DNA of 36,995 nucleotides from Ensifer sp. Root278 (lineage in GTDB: Bacteria; Pseudomonadota; Alphaproteobacteria; Rhizobiales; Rhizobiaceae). How positions within the stretch are numbered: the stretch's first letter is position 1; each line of letters begins with the position of its first letter. This document shows, piece by piece, positions 1 to 8,090 of the stretch. The position numbers and the translations under genes were made by a program. The notes beneath the pieces were generated by a model. That model had not been told where the DNA came from. It did no database searches and saw only the letters and a list, made by a program, of their open reading frames with translations. Location of the stretch: positions 203,062 through 240,056 of the forward strand of contig NZ_LMJJ01000008.1 in assembly GCF_001429285.1 (NCBI RefSeq), written 5' to 3'.

Positions 1-1740
1 CTCGGCTACACCGTCACCGACGCAGACAACTCGGTTGCCAATGGCACACTGACTGTCGCCTTCAATGACGATGCGCCTTTGGCCGTCTTACCCGACCACG
101 CGATCGTCACCAATGCGGCAGGAAGTCCCGTTATCTTTGAACTGGATCAGGACGGAACGCTCAACAACAACTATGGCGCTGACGGCGCTGGTACTGTGCG
201 GTTCCCCAGTTCACTTGGAAGCCAAGCTAGCGGCCTAACGGCTAATGGCGTTCCGATTGTGTATCACGTCTCTCCAGACGGGCTCACCCTCACGGGCTTC
301 GCCGGTGCGACTTCAATCTTCGTTATCAATCTCAATCCCACCAATGCCACTTATTCAGTCGACATGAACGGGAAAGTTGACAGCACCACAAATGTTTCAT
401 TCAGTGGCAGCAGTTACGATTTCGTTGGTGGCAACGCTCCGTGGGCCGGTTTCATCGCTGCAGGCGAGACCGTCTCGCATCCAATTGACAATAACAGCCC
501 GGATCTGCTGCTCACGCCCGCGATCAACGGTCTTCCGGCTGGTACCATCAACACCTCGGCCAACTCTGGGGGTGTCAGTGGGGGAGGAAGCGTCGGTAAT
601 GGCGAGACATTCCGAATTGATTTCGTGACTGACCTTAGGGGAGATCCAAGCGGCACTGGTGGTGGCGACTACGATGTTCTGTTGAAGCGCGACCATGTTT
701 TCGATGCTCACTACACGGTCAACGGGTCAACCGCTAGCTTCATCTCAGATGGCAGCACGGTCAAGATTACCGCATTTGACGACCCGGACGGTGACACGAT
801 AGTAGGTAACGGCAGTAAAGATGCTGTCACGGCCGTTGTCATAGCTTACAACGGCTCGAGCCAAATCGTTGACCTGACACCCGCACTCCAGCAGACCTAC
901 ACGATCACCGTCGGCGGACACACGTTCACGGTTAGCGAAAATCTCGACGGTTCGGTCAGCGTCGGGAACGTGTACGGAGACAATAGCCAGTCAACACAGA
1001 TTGGTATCTTTACTGCGAACGGCTACAATAGCGTCGAATATACTTGGGCTGCGGGGGACCCCTTCAAACTTGGTCAATTCGGCGCTGCCGTACCAACCAC
1101 CAAGCCAGTCTCCTTTGACGTGCCGATCGAAGTCGTCGATGGTGACGGGGATAGGGCGTCGAGTAGCATAGACGTCACACTCACGGCGGCGGGGCAGGGC
1201 ATTCAAGACTATTCGCTTGCTGCTAGTGGGCAAACTGCAACCGCTACGTCACCAAATCCGCACATTATCGGTTCGGATTTAGACGACACACTTAACGGGA
1301 ATTCATCTGACAACGCGCTCGATGGGAATGCCGGAACCGATTTTCTTTATGGTAATGGGGGCGATGACATCCTTTATGGTGGGACCGGCTCCGACCATAT
1401 TAGCGGTGGCGCAGGAGTTGACACGTTCGTGATCGACGCAGACTCCTTACTCCCCGGCATTGATGACGTCATCACCGACTACAACTACGCCGAAGGCGAT
1501 ACAGTCGATCTGACGGCTCTGCTTGGCAATCTGCCCACGGGAACGAACCTCGACGGCAACTTCGTCCAGGTGGTCCAGGACGGACTGAACGCCAATCTAC
1601 AGGTCGATACTGATGGCAGCGCTGGCAATGCTTCCGCCTGGCACACGGTCGCGGTGCTGGAAGACTTCCAGGTTTCGACCGAGGTGGTGAAGATCCTGTT
1701 CACCGAAAACGGTGCGCCGAAGACACAGGACGTTTCATAA
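1..1740 (+). CDS. RTX-type secreted protein, type I secretion C-terminal target (5' truncated)
   Basis: The frame is open from the first base, so the N-terminus lies outside the window. The visible 579 residues are rich in Gly, Asp, Asn, Ser and Thr and almost free of Cys, as in secreted VCBS/T1SS adhesin-like proteins. Near the C-terminus (bases about 1290-1430) are four glycine- and aspartate-rich nonapeptide repeats of the hemolysin calcium-binding type, including LYGNGGDDI and LYGGTGSDH. They are followed by DTFVIDADSL and a VITDY..GDTVDLTALLG segment, which resembles the VCA0849-type C-terminal secretion domain. Family knowledge: such proteins leave the cell unprocessed through an ABC exporter, membrane-fusion protein and TolC, and fold on binding extracellular calcium. 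No exporter gene is visible here. Codons up to about 1480 are less GC-biased than in neighbouring genes. Substrate or adhesin role unknown. Confidence 0.85.
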   Translation, partial: LGYTVTDADNSVANGTLTVAFNDDAPLAVLPDHAIVTNAAGSPVIFELDQDGTLNNNYGADGAGTVRFPSSLGSQASGLTANGVPIVYHVSPDGLTLTGFAGATSIFVINLNPTNATYSVDMNGKVDSTTNVSFSGSSYDFVGGNAPWAGFIAAGETVSHPIDNNSPDLLLTPAINGLPAGTINTSANSGGVSGGGSVGNGETFRIDFVTDLRGDPSGTGGGDYDVLLKRDHVFDAHYTVNGSTASFISDGSTVKITAFDDPDGDTIVGNGSKDAVTAVVIAYNGSSQIVDLTPALQQTYTITVGGHTFTVSENLDGSVSVGNVYGDNSQSTQIGIFTANGYNSVEYTWAAGDPFKLGQFGAAVPTTKPVSFDVPIEVVDGDGDRASSSIDVTLTAAGQGIQDYSLAASGQTATATSPNPHIIGSDLDDTLNGNSSDNALDGNAGTDFLYGNGGDDILYGGTGSDHISGGAGVDTFVIDADSLLPGIDDVITDYNYAEGDTVDLTALLGNLPTGTNLDGNFVQVVQDGLNANLQVDTDGSAGNASAWHTVAVLEDFQVSTEVVKILFTENGAPKTQDVS

Positions 1741-1816
1741 ACGCTACGTCGATCTCGACAGTACGGCGGTTCTCGGTAATCATCCGGGGACCGCATTTTC
1801 CAGGGGGAATCTTTTC

Positions 1817-2182
1817 ATGATCAGAAGCATGCTGGTGGGGGCGATGGTCGCTCTTATGCCCGTTTCAGGTTTCGCGGCCGATCTCATCGTCGACTACGCG
1901 CCAGCCGCGCGGCAGTGCGCTGAAGCCAGCCAATCCTCGCTCACCGTTGACCAGGATGTCGCGACATTGACCAAGGAGGTCGTGTCGCGCATGGACGAGG
2001 CAATCGCGGTCGCCGACGATCCGCACTGGATCTCCTCGACGCGGCCTACTTTCGTCTGGGCGTCCGAGACCAAGGTTGCCTGCGGCAAGGCCTATGGCTA
2101 CCTGCAGTCCAACTGGCGCGACGAGGACTACATCGCCAAGTGCGATTGCTTCTATTCCAAGATGCGGAATTTCATGAATTGA
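1817..2182 (+). CDS. Small secreted protein with four cysteines, unknown function
   Basis: This 121-residue product is not recognised. The start at 1817 was chosen because it gives a clear Sec signal peptide (hydrophobic core about residues 5-18, likely cleavage GFA|AD after residue 20) and follows a purine-rich CAGGGGGAA site. A longer in-frame start at 1712 would overlap the RTX gene and bury the signal peptide. The mature protein has four cysteines (about 34, 89, 109 and 111, the last two as CDC), which suggests disulfides in the periplasm or outside the cell. It lies 76 bases after the RTX stop and 19 bases before the next gene, so the three may be cotranscribed. A role linked to the RTX protein is conjecture. 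Confidence 0.7.
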   Translation: MIRSMLVGAMVALMPVSGFAADLIVDYAPAARQCAEASQSSLTVDQDVATLTKEVVSRMDEAIAVADDPHWISSTRPTFVWASETKVACGKAYGYLQSNWRDEDYIAKCDCFYSKMRNFMN

Positions 2183-2201
2183 GACAGGCGGATTGATCGT
2201 C

Positions 2202-3410
2202 ATGTCCGATGCTGTCGTTTCACCGACAAGGCGGCTGTCGTCCTGTCGGCAGTGGCTAGCCCTTGGTGTCCTCGCACTCGGTACGCTTGCGGGCTGTCAG
2301 GGCGCCCCCACGCCCCAGGACGTTCTCGACGTGGAATCGCCGCAGGCGAGGCATGCGCGGCGCGCGGCCGAACATGCGGTAAAGCCGCAGGAAACCTTCG
2401 GCGGGGGCGCAACGCGGATCGCGCTCATCACGGCGTTGATGGCGCCGTCAGGCGAAACGGTACGCGAACGCGATATCCGGGACGGCGCGTCGCTCGCCAT
2501 CGACGAGGTGGGTGGCGGCCAGCTCTCGGTGCTAGTCGAAAATACCGACGGTTCGCCACAGCAGATTCAAGAGGCGGCGAAGCGGCTTGCCAGCCAGAAC
2601 GTCGCGCTCGTCGCGCTGTCGGTCGCCGACGTGCCTGTCAGCACCGTGCGCCAGGGTCTCGGCTCTTCCCGTGCGCCGCTCTTGGTACTGCGGGGCAACG
2701 GCGCCGAGCGGCCGGCCGGCACTTTCGCTTTCGTGTCCGACCGCATCGACAGCGCCGTCGAGGGCGCGTCCTATGCGGTGGCGTCCGGGCGCAAGCGGCT
2801 CGTCGTGCTCTTGCCGGGCGACGTCTCCGCCGCCGAGCGGCAAAGGCTCGATCGCGGACTTGCCGGCTATGGCATCAAACCGGCGCTCGTCGCCGTGACG
2901 GGGACCACGGCATTCACCGGCGACGCGGCCTCCAAGACCACATTGAAAGACACCGATGGCGTGCTCCTGGTCGGATCGGGAGATCCGGATGTCGGCGCTC
3001 TGTCGCAACTGAAGGCCAACGGCTATCTGAAACCGAACGCGATGGTCGTCGGAAGTTCTGGCTGGGCAAATGCCGCTTACAAGCGCCCCGAGCTCGCGGG
3101 CAGCTTTCTCTGTCTGTTTGGTCCTGAAAATGGTTCCCGGATGACCTCGCGCTATCTCGATCGATACGAGCGGGCCGCAGGCACGGATGCGGCCTATGGC
3201 TTCGACGTGATCGCGCTTGCCGCCGGCCTGGTGCGCAGCCAGGGCGAAACCGCCATCACGCAGGAGAGCCTTCGGTCTCCAAACGGCTTCATCGGCGCGG
3301 CCGCAGCCTTCCGCTTCGAAAAGAGTGGTTCCGTCGAGCGAACCTGCGCGATCTACCAGGTCACCTCCGGCAGCGTGAAACTAATGGATCCAGCGCCGCG
3401 ATCGTTCTGA
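2202..3410 (+). CDS. Lipoprotein with type I periplasmic-binding fold (LpoA/LivK-like)
   Basis: The 402-residue product has a lipoprotein signal: a hydrophobic run then lipobox LAGC, making Cys32 the likely lipidated residue. A TTG nine bases upstream is the alternative start; ATG 2202 follows a GACAGGCGG site. The body resembles the penicillin-binding-protein activator / branched-chain amino acid receptor family: RIALITALMAPSG at the start of the first lobe, then an ERDIRDGASLAIDE helix, and later DAAYGFDVIALAAGL. Members either bind small ligands or, as in LpoA, stimulate peptidoglycan synthases from the outer membrane. No permease or ATPase gene is adjacent, so an activator or sensor role is more likely than transport. 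Membership of the fold is well supported; function is inference. Confidence 0.75.
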   Translation: MSDAVVSPTRRLSSCRQWLALGVLALGTLAGCQGAPTPQDVLDVESPQARHARRAAEHAVKPQETFGGGATRIALITALMAPSGETVRERDIRDGASLAIDEVGGGQLSVLVENTDGSPQQIQEAAKRLASQNVALVALSVADVPVSTVRQGLGSSRAPLLVLRGNGAERPAGTFAFVSDRIDSAVEGASYAVASGRKRLVVLLPGDVSAAERQRLDRGLAGYGIKPALVAVTGTTAFTGDAASKTTLKDTDGVLLVGSGDPDVGALSQLKANGYLKPNAMVVGSSGWANAAYKRPELAGSFLCLFGPENGSRMTSRYLDRYERAAGTDAAYGFDVIALAAGLVRSQGETAITQESLRSPNGFIGAAAAFRFEKSGSVERTCAIYQVTSGSVKLMDPAPRSF

Positions 3411-3790
3411 AGCGCAAGCGCTGGCCTCAAGCTCCGCTTGCCGGCCCACGGGCGCGATCATCCACAGGCTTGCCGAGCCTCTCATCTCGAAGCAACGCTG
3501 CGAGCGGCCCCCGGGCGACGCCGGCGTTACTCTTCGGCATTCCCGGACGAAGGGCAGCGTTGACCGTTGCTGAACATCGGCAGGTTGCCATGCTCAAGTA
3601 ACCATGTGTAGCGCCCTGATCGTGACCTTATCGATGTTGCGGCCATCTCAGGGAAAGTTAGGCAGACAGCAAGCCGAGATCTGCGCATTCTCCACATCCG
3701 GGAAGATGGAGGGTCATCGGAACCGGACAGGGGGTAGGCTGTAGCTTGGGCGCAGGTGGGGTCATGAGAAAAGGTTGTCTCTGAGTGGGC
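3411..3790. other. Intergenic stretch with no recognised gene
   Basis: About 380 bases between the lipoprotein gene and the terminator-like hairpin of the minus-strand operon. Reading frames here lack plausible starts, ribosome sites or recognisable products. A weak GC-rich fold just after the lipoprotein stop (GCGCAAGCGC, then CAAGCTCCGCTTG) could contribute to termination but has no T-tract. Nothing else was seen. Confidence 0.5.
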
Positions 3791-3826
3791 CGGCTTCCGG
3801 GGGAGGGGGATGGTCCCCGGAAGCCG
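3791..3826 (-). terminator. Strong stem-loop at the end of the ECF/BI-1/DUF2076 unit
   Basis: A perfect 12-bp inverted repeat (CGGCTTCCGGGG / CCCCGGAAGCCG) with a 12-base loop begins 9 bases after the stop of the DUF2076 gene. Read on the minus strand, a short CCTTTTC tract follows only after about 20 bases, so it is terminator-like rather than textbook. It marks the end of the minus-strand unit. Confidence 0.7.
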
Positions 3827-3835
3827 AAAGCGGCG

Positions 3836-4402
3836 TCAAATGTCTTCGTCGCCGCCGAAATCCATATCGTCCGCAGGCTCTTCCGGCTCCGCAGCCGTGG
3901 CGCTGGGCTGAGCAGCCTGAGTCTCGATTCCGCCGAACATGCCTGCGATCGCGTTGCCGAGCAGAACGCCGCCGGCGACGCCCATTGCGGTCTGCGCTGC
4001 GCCGGCGAGGAAGCCGCTGCCGGCACGCTGTTGCATCGGCTGGCCGTAGGCCTGGTTCTGGTTGCCCCATGGCGAGCTGGGTGCGGCACGGCCATATCCG
4101 GGCTGTTTCGGCGCCTGGCGCTGAGGGGCGGCGTTGCTGCCGAACATCGAGGAGAAGAAGCCGCCGCGCTGTTGGCTCTGCGCGGTCTGCGCCTCCAGTT
4201 CCTCGATGCGGCGTTGAGCCGCCTCCAGCGCCTGCTCCTGCACGACGATGGTCTGTGCCATGTAATAGGGTGCACCCGGCTGCGCGCTGATCCGTTCCTG
4301 GATGAAGCGGTCGGATTGAGCGTCGCGCGGGCCAGACTGGCGCTCGACATGGGCGAGCTTAGAGAACAGGCCGTCAATGGCCTGCTGGTCGTTGCGATCC
4401 AT
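3836..4402 (-). CDS. DUF2076-family protein
   Basis: The 188-residue product begins MDRNDQQAIDGLFSKL, typical of the DUF2076 family of proteobacterial proteins without known function. A helical, probably coiled-coil segment (about residues 45-75, rich in Glu, Gln and Ala) is followed by a flexible Gln/Gly/Pro-rich region. Next come a glycine-rich apolar stretch around TAMGVAGGVLLGNAIAGMFG, which may associate with membrane, and an acidic tail ending DDMDFGGDEDI. There is no signal peptide. The start at 4402 follows an AAGGAAC site. It lies 28 bases after the BI-1-like gene on the same strand, so it is likely translated from the same message. Family assignment is firm; role unknown. Confidence 0.8.
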   Translation of the reverse strand: MDRNDQQAIDGLFSKLAHVERQSGPRDAQSDRFIQERISAQPGAPYYMAQTIVVQEQALEAAQRRIEELEAQTAQSQQRGGFFSSMFGSNAAPQRQAPKQPGYGRAAPSSPWGNQNQAYGQPMQQRAGSGFLAGAAQTAMGVAGGVLLGNAIAGMFGGIETQAAQPSATAAEPEEPADDMDFGGDEDI

Positions 4403-4430
4403 GAGATATGTTCCTTGCTATCTGCGGGTA

Positions 4431-5147
4431 TTACTCTTCACGCTGACCTGTGAAGTTGAGCAGCAGCTGGAAGATGTTGACGAAGTTCAGATAGAGCGAC
4501 AGGGCACCGAAAACCGCGAGCTTCTGCTGGGATTCCTGGTCGAAATTGTCGGCATACTGTTCCTTGATGTTCTGCGTGTCCCAGGCAGTCAGGCCGACGA
4601 AGACGACGATACCGATCACCGAGACGGCAAACTGAAGAGCGCTCGAACCAAGGAAGATGTTGACGATCGAGGCGATCATCACGCCGATCAGGCCCATGAT
4701 CAGGAACGAGCCGAATTTCGCCAGGTCGCGTTTCGTTACATAGCCGTAGAGGCTCGTCGCACCGAACATGGTGGCGGCGATGAAGAAGGTGCGGGCGATG
4801 CTGGCTCCGGTGAAGACCAGGAAGATGGAGGCCAGCGATAGACCCATGACGGCGCAGAAGGCCCAGAAGGTCATCTGCGCTGACGACGCCGACATCGAAT
4901 GCATCTTGAAGGAGAAGAAGAAGACGAAGGCGAGCGGAGCCAGCATCACCACCCATTTCAGCGGCGTGGAGAAGATCGGCACGTAAAGTGCCGGCGTGGT
5001 GCCGACGATGAAGGCCACAAGTCCCGTCACGACAAGGCCGAGGCCCATATAGTTGTAAACGCGCTGCATGTGCTGGCGAAGGCCTTCGTCGAGGGCCGCG
5101 GCAGAAGCTTGGCTCATGCCGCCGAAGCGGTTCTGGTTCGAATGCAT
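4431..5147 (-). CDS. Bax inhibitor-1 / YccA family membrane protein
   Basis: The 238-residue product is a polytopic inner-membrane protein of the BI-1 (UPF0005, TMBIM) family. It has about seven hydrophobic segments from VYNYMGLGLVVTGLVAF onward. The family-typical SLASIFLVFTGASIARTFF and FVGLTAWDTQNIK segments are present; the Asp in the latter corresponds to the conserved late-helix acidic residue linked to calcium leak in bacterial BI-1. Start 5147 was preferred to 5231 because GAGGAAA lies seven bases upstream and the longer form adds an unrelated Arg/Ser-rich leader. That ribosome site overlaps the TGA of the anti-sigma gene (10-base gap), so the two are probably translationally linked. 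E. coli YccA modulates FtsH protease; a membrane-stress role here is inference. Confidence 0.9.
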   Translation of the reverse strand: MHSNQNRFGGMSQASAAALDEGLRQHMQRVYNYMGLGLVVTGLVAFIVGTTPALYVPIFSTPLKWVVMLAPLAFVFFFSFKMHSMSASSAQMTFWAFCAVMGLSLASIFLVFTGASIARTFFIAATMFGATSLYGYVTKRDLAKFGSFLIMGLIGVMIASIVNIFLGSSALQFAVSVIGIVVFVGLTAWDTQNIKEQYADNFDQESQQKLAVFGALSLYLNFVNIFQLLLNFTGQREE

Positions 5148-5157
5148 GAAGGTTTCC

Positions 5158-5919
5158 TCAGTAAAGTGAGTTCTTGAGAAGCTCGGCCTCATCGCTGAGG
5201 CCGATGCCCGGCGTGGTTGAGACGACGGCATAGGCGACCTCGCCGACCTGCCACCAGGCAGCCTCGGCGTTGGAAAGATTGAGGTCCTTCACGGGCTCGA
5301 CCGCGAAGTGCCCCGGCCTGCCGGCGAAGAGTGATATGAGTGTGCCTGCATCGGTCTTGACGCTCGTCTCGACGCTAGGCCCGAAATCCGAGGGGAATAC
5401 CTGGACGTCGACGACGTTCCAGTCCTTCGGAAGCTCCGGCATGACGATGGCGGTCGCGGCACGAATGTCGTCCCGGTCGTAGGTTTGCACTTCCGGCTGT
5501 GACGGCATTCCCGCCCTGACGAGCGAAGTCTGATGCGCGCGGATAGCGTATTCCACGAAAGCCGGCGGATGGGCCGAGGCATTGACTTCGCTCGGACCGA
5601 CGGACGAATGGGCAATCCACCCTACCGAAATCATCAAGCCGACCGCCGCCACCTTCTGCAGGGCGTTCCACACGCGCGCATTCGCCAGTCCCGACGAAAG
5701 GCGGCGAGCCGCCTCGCGCGTCTCGGGGCGTCCGGCAACGACATCCGATGTCATCGCCAGCTTGAGCGTGGTCCGCATTCCGAGATCGGCCATGACACGG
5801 GCGGCCGCATCAGGATTCCTGGCAAGCCAGGTCTCAACCCGAAGCCGACCGGCCGCATCGAGTTGATTGTCCACATAGGCATCGAGATCGGTATCGATAA
5901 TCGTGTCGACGTCAGTCAT
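5158..5919 (-). CDS. Membrane-anchored anti-sigma factor
   Basis: The 253-residue product has an N-terminal helical anti-sigma-like region (about residues 8-60, with DLDAYVDNQLDAAGRLRVETW). One membrane helix follows (about 86-104, VAAVGLMISVG), then a periplasmic domain of about 145 residues. The HxxxCxxC zinc motif of ZAS anti-sigma factors is absent, so redox sensing through that motif is unlikely. The gene overlaps the sigma factor by 8 bases; ATG 5919 has GGAGGCGATA directly upstream and is preferred to a start 15 bases earlier. Family knowledge: such proteins hold the sigma factor inactive at the membrane until an envelope signal releases it. The inducing signal is unknown. Confidence 0.85.
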   Translation of the reverse strand: MTDVDTIIDTDLDAYVDNQLDAAGRLRVETWLARNPDAAARVMADLGMRTTLKLAMTSDVVAGRPETREAARRLSSGLANARVWNALQKVAAVGLMISVGWIAHSSVGPSEVNASAHPPAFVEYAIRAHQTSLVRAGMPSQPEVQTYDRDDIRAATAIVMPELPKDWNVVDVQVFPSDFGPSVETSVKTDAGTLISLFAGRPGHFAVEPVKDLNLSNAEAAWWQVGEVAYAVVSTTPGIGLSDEAELLKNSLY

Positions 5920-6442
5920 TATCGCCTCCGACAAGCCTCAGGTGGTTGGGCTTTTTCGTTCCGTTTTCGAAGTCTCTCAGGCTCGCCCTTGCGCGGGAGA
6001 CGCGCGACATCAAAGTCCCGACGGGAATGTCGAGTATGTCGGCAGCCTCTTGATAGGAGAGGTCCTCGACGGCAACGAGATGCAAGGCCTCGCGCTGCTC
6101 CTGCGGAAGCAGCATGAACGCTTCGCGGACCTGAGCCAGCCGCACGCTGTGCTCCTGGTGGGCGGGGTAAGACGATCCGGCTTCCTGCGCCGTCTGGTCG
6201 TCACGCTGGCCACGAGAGATCGTGGATCGCAAGCGGTCGATATGCGTGTTGCGAACGATCGCGAAAAGCCAGTTTCTAAGGTTCGCTCCAGACCGGAAAG
6301 TCGAGCGTCGTTCGTAGGCTCTCAGGAGAGCGTCATGAACGAGATCCTCGGCGTCCGGCGAATTGCGCGCAAGCGAGCGGGCATAGCGCCGCAGCGCAGC
6401 CAACTGCCCAATAATATCAAAGGCGCCTTTCTTCGAATCCAT
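5912..6442 (-). CDS. ECF (sigma-70 family) RNA polymerase sigma factor
   Basis: The 176-residue product has region 2 (DAEDLVHDALLRAYE, then NLRNWLFAIVRNTHIDRLR) and region 4 (LLPQEQREALHLVAVEDLSY, then EAADILDIPVGTLMSRVSRA), the two core parts of group IV sigma factors. It directs RNA polymerase to a small regulon, commonly including its own promoter. ATG 6442 gives a normal-length protein; another ATG at 6475 would add MRTRARSVYAG, and neither has a strong ribosome site. The 3' end overlaps the anti-sigma start, a standard arrangement for stoichiometric production. No rhizobial EcfG-like GGAAC-N16-GTT promoter was evident upstream. Identity is firm; subgroup undetermined. Confidence 0.92.
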   Translation of the reverse strand: MDSKKGAFDIIGQLAALRRYARSLARNSPDAEDLVHDALLRAYERRSTFRSGANLRNWLFAIVRNTHIDRLRSTISRGQRDDQTAQEAGSSYPAHQEHSVRLAQVREAFMLLPQEQREALHLVAVEDLSYQEAADILDIPVGTLMSRVSRARASLRDFENGTKKPNHLRLVGGDND

Positions 6443-6704
6443 ACCCGCATATACGGAGCGAGCGCGGGTTCTCATCCACTGCGCAGAAAAAATATGAAAA
6501 AATCTGAGAATTACCGTCGAGACCGGGCACCGGACCTGCCGGCCGCAGGCAGATTGGGCCTGCCGAAATCCTTGGCCGTGTCGGCCTCTCACGCGCTGTG
6601 CACGCCGCAGATGCAATATCGGACCATCGAGCAAAGCCACGATGATCCGATACATTTCTCGTCCGGTCAGAACCCGCAACGCGCGAGGTCTTGTCGGATT
6701 TGTT

Positions 6705-8048
6705 CTACGCAGGCTGCTGCGTTTGCCGGCTGACCTTGCTGACGAAACCGACGATCAGCACGAAGGTCAACGCCTCGACGGCAGCCACCAGCCACAGCCC
6801 GTGGGTCATGACGCCGGTCGTGTCCTTCAGGTAGCCCATGAGGTAGGGGGCGCCGAAGCCGGCGAGGTTCGCCACCGAGTTGATGAGCGCGATACCGACC
6901 GCCGCAGCCGAACCCGCCAGGCAATGGTTCGGCATCTGCCAGAAGACCGGGATTGCGGACATGGTGCCGACGATCGCAAGCGCCAGGGCAGCGAGCGACA
7001 GGGCAGCGCTGGCCGGCAGGACAAAACCCAGGGCCATCAGGCCGGTGGCACCTGCGAGTGCTGCAAAGGCGCAGTGGTAGCGCACCTCCGAAGTACGATC
7101 GGAATGAATGCCGTTCAGGATCATGCCCGCCGCACCGCCGAGATAGATGGCTGCCATGATCCAGCCGACCGTTGCAGGGCTGGAGAAGCCGATTTCGCGT
7201 ACCACGGAGGGGCCGAAGAAAGTCAGCGTCGAGTTCGCCATGATGATGCAGAAATAGATGGCGATGAATTTCCATACGGTCGGGTTCTTCAGCGCCTTGA
7301 GCACGCTGTGCTCACGATGGCCGAGAGCCTTCTTGTCCTGCTCGATGTCCTGGATGAGCAGGGCCTTTTCCTCCGAGGTCAGCCAATGCGCCTTTTCAGG
7401 CTTGTCGGTCAGATAGAAGATGGTGGCGATGCCGGCGAATATCGACGGGATGCCTTCGAGCAGGAACACCCATTGCCAGCCGGCCCAGCCGTTGGCGCCG
7501 CCGAGCTGCGTCATGATCGTGCCTGCCAGCGGGCCGCCGATGACGCCGGCAAGAGCCGAGGCCGACATGAAGAGGCCGAAGGCCCTGGCGCGACGCAGCG
7601 ATGGATACCAATAGGTCAGGTAGAGGATGATGCCGGGATAGAAGCCGGCCTCGAACACGCCGAGCAGGAACCGCAGCGTATAGAACTGCCAGGGCTGGGT
7701 GACGAACATCATCAGCACGCAGATGATACCCCAGCCGATGGTGATGCGGGCGATCGTGGCGCGGGCGCCGATCCGTTCAAGCCACATGTTGCTCGGCACC
7801 TCGAAGAAGAAATAGCCGAGGAAGAAGATGCCGGCACCGAGACCGTAAACGGTTTCGCTGAACTGCAGGTCCTGCAGCATGGTGAGCTTCGCGAAACCGA
7901 CATTCACCCGGTCGATCCATGCCAGGATCCACAGGAACATCAGAAAGGGAAGGAGCCGCCATGTCACCTTGCGGTAGACCGACTCGAGATTTTCGGGGTT
8001 CGCGGCGGGTGAGCCGCCTCTGTTCCCCGCATGTGCTGCCGATGCCAT
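6705..8048 (-). CDS. MFS transporter, anion:cation symporter (ACS) family
   Basis: The 447-residue product has the twelve-helix pattern of the major facilitator superfamily. The N-terminus (YRKVTWRLLPFLMFLWILAW followed by IDRVNVGFAKL) is characteristic of the ACS family, which includes tartrate, hexuronate, phthalate and allantoate (Dal5-type) permeases. Helix 4-5 features FLLGVFEAGFYPGIILYLTY and RRARAFGLFMSASALAG are family hallmarks. ATG 8048 has GGGAGG upstream. It lies 42 bases downstream of uraD on the same strand, so a purine-ureide intermediate is a reasonable substrate guess. The substrate is not determinable from sequence alone. Confidence 0.88.
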   Translation of the reverse strand: MASAAHAGNRGGSPAANPENLESVYRKVTWRLLPFLMFLWILAWIDRVNVGFAKLTMLQDLQFSETVYGLGAGIFFLGYFFFEVPSNMWLERIGARATIARITIGWGIICVLMMFVTQPWQFYTLRFLLGVFEAGFYPGIILYLTYWYPSLRRARAFGLFMSASALAGVIGGPLAGTIMTQLGGANGWAGWQWVFLLEGIPSIFAGIATIFYLTDKPEKAHWLTSEEKALLIQDIEQDKKALGHREHSVLKALKNPTVWKFIAIYFCIIMANSTLTFFGPSVVREIGFSSPATVGWIMAAIYLGGAAGMILNGIHSDRTSEVRYHCAFAALAGATGLMALGFVLPASAALSLAALALAIVGTMSAIPVFWQMPNHCLAGSAAAVGIALINSVANLAGFGAPYLMGYLKDTTGVMTHGLWLVAAVEALTFVLIVGFVSKVSRQTQQPA

Positions 8049-8090
8049 TGTGGACTACCTCCCGTATAAGTCCATTTCAGGAACCAGCCG

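Noticed and set aside
6443-6704. An EcfG-type promoter ahead of the sigma factor gene
   Set aside because: No GGAAC-N16-GTT-like pair was found; the A/T-rich run near 6480-6510 alone is not evidence of a specific promoter.
6642-8012. A 456-residue plus-strand frame opposite the MFS gene
   Set aside because: No hydrophobic or domain pattern; the minus strand encodes a typical ACS transporter with a good ribosome site.
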